The position numbers and the translations under genes are program-made. DNA of 64,000 nucleotides from Platycnemis pennipes (taxonomy: Eukaryota; Arthropoda; Insecta; Odonata; Platycnemididae): NCBI GenBank assembly GCA_933228895.1, contig OW121851.1:112675271-112739270 (forward strand), in the 5' to 3' direction. A model generated the notes under the pieces. That model was not told the origin of the DNA and ran no database searches. It saw only the letters and a program-made list of their open reading frames with translations. Of this stretch, positions 39,601-51,600 are shown in pieces (within the stretch, counting starts at the first letter, position 1; every line of letters starts with the position of its first letter).

Positions 39601-42600
39601 GTGATTATAAGTTTTTTAAACAATTTTTAAGTTTCTTGATAAGGAACATCAACATAATGATATCTCCATCATAAATTCTGACCCAATTCAATAATTGCTA
39701 TTTTTATCAGAGTAAAAAATTACCTCCCATGGCAATTTTTTTTTAAAATAAGTTTTAATATTTTGTTGTATATATGTATTTTGCTTGCTCCAGGATTTCT
39801 ACCAAATGAATGAAACTTTTTCCTTCAGTTTAAATTTTATATAATTTCGCAGTGATTTTCCATTTAAATGTTCTTCATATTTTGAATCACACTTCATTAA
39901 TATAGTGTTAAAAATTAATTGTATTATCCTTTGCTTAGATGTAAGGGAAGGTTAATGAGGGTTTGATGTTTCCAATTAACAGAGTTGAGGAAGCATTCTG
40001 AACACTTAATTTTTACTTCCAGTGTAAAGAGAATGTGGAGGGACGCCGTTGTGACTACTGTAAGGAGAACAAACAAAATCGCCAAAGAGGTTGCGTTGAC
40101 TGCCCTCCTTGCTATGACCTTGTCCAGGATGCAGCGAATGAGCACAGAGCAAAACTGGCAGAACTGAAAAAACTACTTTTAGACATCGAAAACAATCCTA
40201 CCGTCATTGAAGATGCAAGTTTCGAAGAAAGGCTTCTTGAAGTTCAGCAGCTGGTTAATGATCTTTGGGAGGATGCTAAACGCGGCTCCAAGAGTAAGTG
40301 ATATCTCTTCTGCTGACACACCACACAAATTCCTGACTCCAAATGCCTCCATATTGTTTTTTACTGAATAACAATATTCCAGAATACCATATTCCAGAAT
40401 ATTGAGGTATCAATAAGCTTGTATGGTGTAGCAGGTGTTATTCGAAAATCTGTAGAGTTAGGACTTAAAAACTGTGGAACAGGGTGCAAGAGATAATGGA
40501 ATTTGAAAGATATTATAGAAAAAAGAATATAGTGAGAGTAAGAGGAGGAGGGGAGTGAGAATTTTAAAAGGTGTAAAAAGGGCAGAAATTTTGCTTCTCT
40601 GTACAGAGATATCGTGTGGAAAAGGCTTCTTTTATGAGGAGTGGGAGAAATGGAGCTGAGTGATTTTCCCTTTGATGGAATTTAATGTACGATTCAATTG
40701 TTTAAAATCTCAAATTGATTTTAATCAAAAGTAGAGAAGTAAGACACTTCAAATCAAACATTAAACATAAAGGTTTTCTTTAATCTACCAGACAGTGAGT
40801 TTCCAGTGACATACCCAGTAAATTGGTACAATCACTGGCTCTATCACTGTCTTGGTCTGTGGATATTTTCACCTGGGTAAAGCTTTCTGACTTGACATAA
40901 GAGCTATCTACCGAATTTAAAGGAACAATTCATGAAGAAGGTGCACTGCTGACTTACTTCGACCTTGTGATTATTGATATGCTTTGGAATCACGTGACTA
41001 TTGACTGTTGACAAATTTTCTGGGATGGGTATGTTTGCATAAAAATGATTGAAAGAAGTCTTACTTTGTAGTGATATTGTGATAGTAATATATTTCATGT
41101 ACTGTTTTTTGTTATTCTCTTACCCATGGGTGCTACAATTAGAGCACCTTTGAAGGGATTCATACCGGATGACACTAGGTTTGGTCTCTTTTCCCAAATG
41201 CCAATGCACTCACCCTCCCTCCCACAAGCCAGCCAATTAAGAATACCACTAGCTGAGAGGGGATATTGCAAGTAGAAACATGAAATTATTGTCCACCTTT
41301 GTAAACCTAGTTGAGTGCCCTTGCACTCCATATGAAATTCATAGTTACGGATCCATGAACTTCCACTATAATGACATATGCAGCATGTTCTTGCCAGCCT
41401 CATCCCATGGCACTGAGTGACACTGACTTGGCATTAGGTGACACTGGTGTCACCCAAATAGTATGATTTTTTAAGCTCTGTAATCAAGATTACAGATGTC
41501 ATCTTGATCCTGATCAAAACCTTTGTCTTCTCCACCACTTCAAGATCATCTATTTCAAAACTAGTTTTGTTCGATTCACTACCATTGTAATCATTCTAAT
41601 TTACTATTCATTATTGATCGCCATGTATTTCATGGTCATGGTTAATATCAATTGCGACATTAACAGCAAAATTTTATTCAACCTCAGGAGAGGAAATGAA
41701 TGAACAAAATTAAAAATAAATAAAACTCAATAAGATATGCTAATTTTGAGTTGCCAATGAATTCATACTGAAAAATGTGCTGATGCCTATGCAAATTCAT
41801 TTTTATTCCATGAGCAGGTGGAGACAAAAGTCTTTCTGAAAGATTGGATGAATTAAACAAAGAACTGGAAGAGGTCATGGAAATGTTGGTGGAAGCAGAC
41901 CAGGAAAGGGAGAATGTGCTAATCAACACTGAACAAGGTGAAAGGAATGCATCCTTGGCAGAAGAAGCAATTGAACGTATTAGAGAAGCTTTGAAGGTTG
42001 GTCTCACAAAGAGATTTCCAATTATGTTCCACTATCCTTTTCTTGCACTAGCACTCCTTCATTATTGTCATCAGTTTTTTTCAAAAAAGGCATGCTATAA
42101 ATGTTACCATAACTGCATACTAAGTGTGGCAAGGTCTGAGGGAATGGCTATAAGAATATTAGGTAGATGGCAAAAAATATGTCCAGATTTATTTTGTCAG
42201 AGTCAGAAACAAGTTTCTATTGTAATTTCCCCTTTAAATGTTGTTCAATATTAAGTCCATTAGATGAAAACTTGATAAAGGTTTTCACCATTGTTTGTCT
42301 AGTAATAATGTCAGAGATAGGAGTGAGGGAGTACTCTACTGGATTTTGTACCATTAAACAAGAAATAACAGTAATATGTACAATTACATTAAGTTTTTTC
42401 TTCATTAGATGAATGAGCATGTTATTCTCCATGCTATCCCTTAAATTTTTGAAAACCTGTTGAAGTACATTATGATTTAATAATTTGTAAGAAGATTTGA
42501 CAATGCTGCATGCATTTATTTTTCAGTACTGATTTCAAAATATATATTTTAAAAAACACAAAGGTCTTGTTAAATGTTAATGTAAAAATTCACGTGAATG

Positions 42601-45600
42601 CTTTGAAAATATCAATTTTCCAGGATAATTGCTAAATTACCTCTGTCCCTTGATGTGGGTTATTCTGATAGCCTTTCCTCAAAGATGTAAAAAAAATATT
42701 TGAAACGTTACACTAGAAACATTTTATCTACAGTTGTGAAAGATATTAGGAACAAGAACCATAGAAGCTTTTGAAAGAAAGACAAAATTTTCAATTTACC
42801 TCGGATTAAAAAACTTTATTCCTACCTGGGTTTCGTTGACACTGCAACATCATCAGGTGACAAATGACATCAATGTTGTGCTTACATATGCAGTATGCGG
42901 GGATGTGAGGAGTGGGAAAGGGTAGGATGGAGAAGGGGACAAATGGTAGTTCTATTGGCCGGCAGAGGAAAGACTGGGAGGGCCAGAGTGTAGAATTTTG
43001 GAATTAGGTGTATGTAGATGGTGAGCCATTGTTCAAATACTTCATTTTGCAATGACCGTTGGAAAAATCTGAATCAGACTTCTTGCTCGTTCAGTTCTTT
43101 AACTGCTTAACCCAACTACTTACACCTAAAATTTTAAATAAAGCCAAATGTCACGTGGGTCGCCTACATTCGCCAGATTCCCATGCCTTTATGATAGCGT
43201 AGTTGTTAAAACTGGGGGCTAGTGTACTGTTGGTCGCAAATTCGTTCCTTAACACTGCCTGGGAATACAGGCCATGCTGTATTCTTAGGGTAATTCAAGT
43301 AGGAAGTTAAAAAAAAAGTGGATTATCCGAAATTTCATGTCAATTCATACGTAAAAAAATAATAAAATTTGGCATTAGTGAAATTATTGGACAAAATTTT
43401 TATTACAGAATTAAATCGTGGAATAATTATGTTAACTTTACTTTGTATTTTTGAGTGACGCATTTGTAAATCTAGTTTAAGTGATAGAGGTACAAAAAAG
43501 ACAGTATCCACACCCAAAGGTTGGAAATGAAGGATGATAAAGTTTTTGATCCAATGGCTGAAAGAAAAATTTTAAATAGCGATAATTAAGAATCGAACTT
43601 TATTGCCTGCAGTCCACTGCCCCACACTGCTATTGTCTGCATACCTGAGTTTGGAGAATACAGGCTCCCCACATGTCATTCTACTTTTTTTCTTGCAAAC
43701 CCTTGAAATGGAGAAAAAATCCGAGACATTTTTCAAATTTTGCTACTAAAAGCATGAAAAAAAGCTATTCTCATTTCAAGATCAGAGTTACACAACCTCT
43801 CATTAGGAGTATAAAATTCTCAAATTTCATTTAAAAGGTTATTATTAATAAGTCATTGCAAAATTACTAGTTAGCAGCTTGAAATATTCTATATTAATTT
43901 TTTCTTATTAAAAATGGAATCCCCAGATATTCCATAAATGGGATCTCTTGGCCGCATTAAAAATGTTTTGTGTTTCTAAAAAAGAATTAGAAAGCATTCA
44001 AGGATTTGATTAATAATTGGAAAATAATTCCTTTGTTAATGAAACTGAACTTGAACTTATAATGTTACATTTAACTGCACTCTAAAGAATAGTTGTACAG
44101 GTTTCAAAAATGTATTGCTTGATGAGTGTATGATAAGGAAAGTGATCTATATATTAGAAGTAATAAGATATAGTTGTGGCTTCCTTGATCCAGGAAATTT
44201 TCATCCGTACAAATGATAGGAAGTTGAATTTTTATACCATAAATTTACTTGTTTTTTAGTAATTCTATTGTTTCTGTATAAATATATTTATTAAAACTCT
44301 AGGATTAGAAAAGGAATGAAATTCAGTATCGAGTATCTGAAACTACGGATCTGAAACCAAAATAAAGATCCGAAACCCAGGCAAGGATCCGGTTCCGGAT
44401 TCAACAAAAAACCTGGATCCGTCCATCAATAGTTTTACTGTAGTAAAAGTAACCTTTCTCAGATTGTCGTGGTACCATACATTAATACCATTTATTAGGT
44501 ACATTTAGCAAGCTCAGCTTCTCTTTCAATCCTGAAGCTGATGCAGAATAAAGGACTAACAATTGAACTGAGTTGCTCCCATTCACCTCTTTGTTTATTT
44601 GGTATGAAAATTCCAGTGAATATCTTATTGAAATTTGATCATCCTGCATCTAATTATGACTATCACTTGGATACTCATGAATTCTTCAACCATGTTATCA
44701 AAATGAAGACTCTATTGAAAGGTGCAGCAGAAGTCTGCTACAATGAGTCCTGGAAAGAATTGAATCTCTTCTGATGAGGCACATTCAGATTACTGGCATT
44801 AGTTTTAATATACCTCTGTTGTAATGAACTTATGCACATAAGCAGCGACCAAGAGTAAGCAATTAAGTGGTTGTATCTGCCCATCCTTAAAAACATTGAA
44901 AATTGTACATTTCATAAAAATATCATAAAATTTCATCTTCAAATATCATTCACTTTTAGCTAATGCATGATGCATACCCTCGCTATTATCCTTTGTGAAA
45001 AACTGTTTGATTTCAATTGTTGGCCCCATTTACTTTTGAAAATTTCAACAGTTTTTTTTACAAAGGGTAGCCATACTCATTATAGTGCACGTCAATTGTA
45101 TTTGGTTTTCATTATTTTTACCCTGTTACAGAATGCCCGTGATCTAGTGGAAACTGAAGGAATGGAAGCACTGACCAAGGCAAAGGAAAGATCTGACAAG
45201 TTTGGCCAACAGAACAGAGAAATGTCTGAGATAGCCCGTGAAGCTCGCCTTAAAGCAATGGAGTAAGCATAGAAATATGTACTTTTCCATGGTTATCAAA
45301 ATACCACCATGAAAGGCATACCTTTAATATAAATCTAAAACTCTTGTAATTTAATTGTTGCATAGTACACTAGTGGTCACTCTAAAGAATTATTTCCTTT
45401 TCACTGCCTTTTAAGTACATGTCATGCTTAAGTGTATTAAAAATATTAATTAAATAAGAGTATACATTTTAAATTTGACCTCCGAGTTGATTTGAATTTC
45501 TATGAATAAGTTTGGTTAATTAATTTTTAAAGTTATTTACCTAATGATACTTTGGTTTCTTTGGTGAAGATTGGAAGATGATGTGAATGAGATTGAAGGC

Positions 45601-48600
45601 ATTGCTGAAGAAGCTCTGAAAGTATCAACTGAGGCAATAGAGCTGGCCAGAAACACCTTCAGTCAGCAGAAAAACATCAGGTAGGCACTTTCATATCAAA
45701 TTGCATGGAGTCAGGTGTTTTCCTCAATGTGAGGCTTCACTGAAAATAATATTGGCAATGGTAGCAATATGATGGAATTCGAAATCATTCTGCAAATTTT
45801 ATTGAACATATTTTTGACATTAATTAAAGCGATCATATTTCCAGGCAGGAATCATATTGTACCATTTTTCACATTCTATAAAAACATTTTAGCTGTAGCT
45901 GTATGCATTTTACATTATTGATTCTTTAAGTGAACCCCTTTTGCTGCTGGAATAAAAAAAAATTGACTACCTACTCTGAGAATCATTTCATTGCAAATAT
46001 GAAGGAATAGTGATTCCATATTTTTTCCTAGCCTGTGGTTTACTTTCTCATGGATTGAATAAAAATTTTGAGTCATTAAAACAATAGTATTGGTAAAATT
46101 AGCAATTTATGTAGGTGTATGAATGTGGGAATGATTGCTTGTATCTGAGTCAACAAGAATTAAGTCCTCAATGTGTTACTCAAGCATATTTCTGGTTTTT
46201 AGTGATCAGCTGGATATTTTGAGTGAAGAACTACAAGTTGCTGAAGATAAATTAAACACCACAAGAGACAAGGCAGAGCATGTGAACGTTAAAGCTGGAG
46301 AAGTTTATCAAGAAGCTTTGAATATATATAGAGATGTATACTCTTTAAGTGTTCCTGAAATCAATCTGCAAGCAATCAAAGAGGATGCAGAAATTGTGGC
46401 AAAGAATGTAAATATATTTTTTATTTAGTAAGAATTTAATACTTAATCATTATTATATTTCCATTAATTTTGATGCAATTAATACAAATGTTAGGTACTT
46501 ATCAAATATAAGTCAGATTTCATAAAATGCCAGCCTTTTGTGGTATTTGTTGTTTGGTACATTTCTGTAAATCTTTCTTTCTTAATCCCCCACTAAATAT
46601 GTAGAACATTAATTCTGTCAGTCTCTATTGCCTTGTGAATAGAACAACTTGGTGGCGTGAATGCTGGTTGGTACCTTGAAAAGTTAATTTGCATGTTGAG
46701 TGCTCAAGGCTTCATCATCTAAAATTAAAATTCTGGTAAAGTTATAGTGATAGCTTTGGCCTCCTATTAATTCCCGACTAATTTTCATGGATATGCTCAC
46801 TTTAATCTAGGTTCATTAGTAATTATGACCCTATTTAGAGCATTGACCAAGGTTTAAAACAATTGTTAATGAATGAATTCAGATCAAACATAACAATTTA
46901 AAAAGAAAGATTGAAAATTTCCATTTAAATATTTGACCTTCCATCCTAAGGGGCCCGTATTTCCTATATATATTTAACCCTTTTTTTAATCTCACCATAT
47001 TTTGGTCCCTTCTTTCAATCCAGAACTGCTATTATATTCCTCTCTTTATTCTTACCTCGCAAAATACTTAGGTTCCCTACTTAGTAGTTCTCCTTTCAAC
47101 ATCTTTTCCTCTCAACATAGAAGTTTTATAAAAAAAAAGATTTTAGATCATCTATTCTTTAGCAAAAATAATTCAGAAAAACCTCCCTACAACGAAATTT
47201 TTTACGATAACCTTCCTATTACGAAGTCATAGCACCGGTCCTGGGACTTTCCCATACACAATGCACCCAGAAAAACCTCCCGCAACAAACCTCCATACTT
47301 ATGAAACCTCCGTAGAACGAAGTCCACACCTGGGTCCAAACATAGAAGTGAATAGAGATGGGTTGATTACCATAATTTTCAATTGAGGTAAATTAACGTG
47401 GTAAATTACGGTAATTTTCGAAAATTACCATAATTTTCCGGTAATATTAAGTGTTGAGCTGCAAATCCTTATCAGAGGACTCAAAACGAAATCAAATAGC
47501 ATAGAGATATAAATGCCTACAAACATATCACGACGTTTATCAATAATAACTCATTAAAAAATTAAAACAAAGTTGGCAGCAACACGCAATTTGGCTCTCT
47601 TTTGTCACACTATGAGAAATTTTCATTCCAAAGACATACCTCTGCGCAATGTGCATTTGTTATTTTACTCTGAATTAATTGGAATTAATCATGGACACGA
47701 TGTAAAAAAAATCGTTTCAGCTTCTTATTTTATAATATATTACCAATTCCAGTGGTTTCATCATGAGGAAGAGATTTTCTGAAAAATAACTTTTCTGAAA
47801 CATACAGTTTATTACGGTAATTTTCAGAGGTGTTGGTCATTTACGAAAAATACCACGTTAATTTACGAAAATTAACCTCGGTAATTTACCAAGTTGCCCA
47901 TCTCTAGAAGTGACCTGTTTTTAACGAATGTTTTGGAAAAAATTATTATTGGTTTTCATTATCGATATCGAAATAATGTTCAGCGTTTCTGATGATTTTT
48001 TCCATCATAAATAAGAGCATTCTCTTACTAAATTTTCCCTGAACGGCATCAATGACAGGTTAGATAGTGCGTCGTTAGGAAAAAAATGCACCGAATCAGC
48101 TCCCAACTCCATGCACACTCACGCACAAATGTAAAGAAATATCCACCAAACTACATACACAGATTACTAGCTATTTTATTTTTTCTTTCAAAAATGCAGT
48201 AATTAAAAAAATTTTCATTCAAACCATACCACGCCCTTTACCAGCCGGCACGAAGTCGCTACAATGTTGCCACGTTTACCACAGAAAGGAAAGAAACGTG
48301 ATAACTAAGCTGAAGCGGGATTTTTAGGCGGCTAGCAGAGATGACTGTTCCTTGAATTATGACTACGTATTCCAATTATGCCTGGACTCTCTAATCAATT
48401 TTCGCTGTTGATTATCGCGGTATAGCGCATACGGGAATGATTTTTTGCCCTTTTTAACTTGCTTGCATAATCATTGCAGCAACACAAATTCTTGACTTAT
48501 CCTGAGACTACGCATATTATGAACCTCCGTACAACGAAGTTGTCATTTTTCCAGTCCCTGTGAATCCTTTACAGGGAGGTTTTACTGCATTAACCGTTAC

Positions 48601-51600
48601 AAAAAATGATGAATCTCTTTAATTTGTATTGCTTTTTAGGCTAGTCAGATAAAAAAGAATGTGAATGATGTGAAGGATGTCCAGGATGTTCTTATAAAGA
48701 GGCTCGAGGATGCTGGCAATATTGGGAAAGACCTACTGGCTCGAGCTGACCAGCAACAACAGATAACAGATGAGCTCTTGGCAGATGTTGATGCTGCCAA
48801 AGGGAAAGCAGAGAAGGCAATCCAGCGTGGAGATGAGACTCTGGAAGAAGCGGAGAAGACATACAAAACACTCAGAGGTGAGGTCTACCATTTTTTTGTT
48901 AAAGAACTATCAACCTATGCTTGACAAAAATATCCTTTCATGCAGGGGCGTCAGAACTATTTTCACGAGGGGGTCAACCTTGAAAAGGGCCTGGCTCCTA
49001 AGAAAAGGGCACACATTTTTTTGTGGATAGGAGGGGTAAATACTAGAATTTTGCTAAAATAGCATATGAAGGTGAGAGAATATGTGTCAGAAGGGGAAAA
49101 GCAAGCTGGAAACAAGTGAAATTTAATTTTTGTTCATGAAGGCTACTCATTCCTTTTGTTAATGAAGGCTACTCATTCCTCAAGGGTCCAGGGCAAATTC
49201 TGGGGGGGGGGGGGGGGGGCTTTGGCCCCTCCTGTCCTCCACTTCCAACATCGCTGCTTTCATGGGTCTGTGATTCTAATCGCCTTCAAGAGTAATTTGG
49301 TAATACATACATACACTTCTCCCAGTGATAGAAAAATTTATTTAATACATCTTTTGGAATAGTGTTCAGCTGGACCTTTGAATGGGATTCTTTGCCATAT
49401 TTTTTAATTGCCGAATCTAATAGAGTTTGTGAAATAAAAAGGCCCATATTTTTACGTTCTTCGATCTATTGAGTACATCACAAGTTATAAGCAGCGAATA
49501 ACTGATCTGTTTAACCCTTTCGGATATGTGGGCTTGCAAAGGACTCATACGTCATCCACTTCGTCCAGTCACAACTGAGACTGCACAACTCCTTTGCTCA
49601 ATCACAATGGGTGACACACAGCTGACTCTGACGATGGAAGTGGTTCTTAGAGTCCATTTGGATTATTTCAATAGGCATTGCAAATTTGACTGCATTGCAA
49701 TTTGTGAATAAGCAAATAAACTTCAGCACACCACTATTAGTAACACCAAAATGTATACGATAATATTTTGTTGTTCAGTTGTTTTGGGTTATTTGCAGGG
49801 TGCGACAGGATCTGTGCATTCACCTTCTCTCCCCACCTCCACTCCTTTCCCGTTCTTCTTCAAAACAGTACATCTATACGACAGTAAAGGACAGGAGGTG
49901 GATGATGTAGATATCCTTAATGCAGGGTGTTTGGTGGGCGTCATCTTTTGCTTATTTTTTTATTTTTAATTTATGAGCGAATGGCTCAGGTTAGAACATT
50001 AATGTTTTCACTAAAATTCATTTTTCATACCCTACACACTATATGCTAATCTTTTATGCCAATGAAATGGAGATTAATGGAACATTTTACTTTGACTTCA
50101 TTACAAGATGTCCAATATTACCTGTTAATTTTCTTAGTGTTCTTTGTAGCCATGCATGATCATATGCATAAATTTGAAGCCAATTAATTCTGAAATATAA
50201 ATTTCCAAAAACCTAATATAGCCATTAATGATTTGATTAGCACAAAATTGGGTAGCCTTTCAAAGGACATATTGTGTTATAGGATTTCAATAAAAAGAGG
50301 CTGTCAAGTGTTGCAAACTGATCATATTTATCACTTAAGAGTTAAAATTGGAAACAATCAATTTACATTCCATGCATGATGACATTTTTTACTTGTCAAC
50401 TGATAACTCATTATCACTATAGATTGACCAATCTCTCATTGACAGTATACGTTTGTACATTATGACTGATAAGTGGTTTTTTTTGGCATGGCAACAGAGT
50501 TTGACCAGGAAGTTCAAGAAAGCAGAGAAAAGGCTGAGGAATCTTTGCAAATGTTTGGGGAGATTGACAGGCTGATAGTTGAAGCTAAGAACAAGACTGG
50601 TGAAGCGGAAAGAGCATTGTATGGAGCTGTTCACAATGCTCAGGTTGCTCGGGACACAGCTCAGGAGGCTCAGAAGAAGTATGCTGAGCAAGCTTCAGAG
50701 GTGAGGCGTAAAACATGTACAATTTCAGTGTGAGATCTAATTTCCAGTGAAGGCTTCTTCAGAGTCTTGGAATGGAAGAGATTTAATTTTTGTGTCTTCC
50801 CTACATCTATCCATTTTCTTGGGTGATATTTCACCCATGTTCCAGCTGTCTTCTTGAGGCACACTATGTGTTGATGCAGATATGGTTTTAGTTCATATAG
50901 CTGCTCTGTTAGGTGTGATGCATTATGATTGGACCATTCTGTTGCATATTCATATAAATATTGTCTAAGTAAATGGATAGATGCGGAAGAAGGCCTGGGA
51001 AACCAACCATCTGTGATCTAATTTATTAGGTTTTCTGCTGCAAACCTTCCAGAGTGGTGCATATTTTTATCATCATCATCATGTGACATCAAAAGTATAG
51101 TCATCATTTCTTAGATTGGTTTGACTCAGTTCTCTCTATTCAATTCTGCTAACCACTTCATTTTAATTTGTGTATGTAATGGGGTCGTTTACCATATTAT
51201 TTTTATTGCTGAATCTGATAGAGTTTGTAAAATATAAAGACCTGCATTTTTCCATTTTTCGATCCGTCAATTAGTTCTCAAGTTATAAGGGGTCAAAAAC
51301 TGGTGTTTTTAAAACCTTTTGGAAAAGGAGGCGTCGTGCAAAAGTTTTGTATGTCATCCTCTTCGTCCAATCACAACTGAGACTGCAAAGTTCCTTTGCC
51401 TTATTTCAATGGGGGACACACAGCTGACAGTGCCAGTGGAAGTAGTTGCGACAGGATCTCTTAAGGTAGACATCCCATCCCCACCTCCGCTTCCTTCCCG
51501 TACTTCCTCAACACAGTCAACAACGGGAGGTGGATGACGTAGAAATCCTTAACCCTTTACAGGGCAGAAGTCCCTAGAGCTTTTAATTACTCGGGTCACT

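Noticed and set aside
43185..43265. tRNA-like stretch in intron 13
   Set aside because: Boxes are degenerate and no cloverleaf can be drawn; left unannotated.
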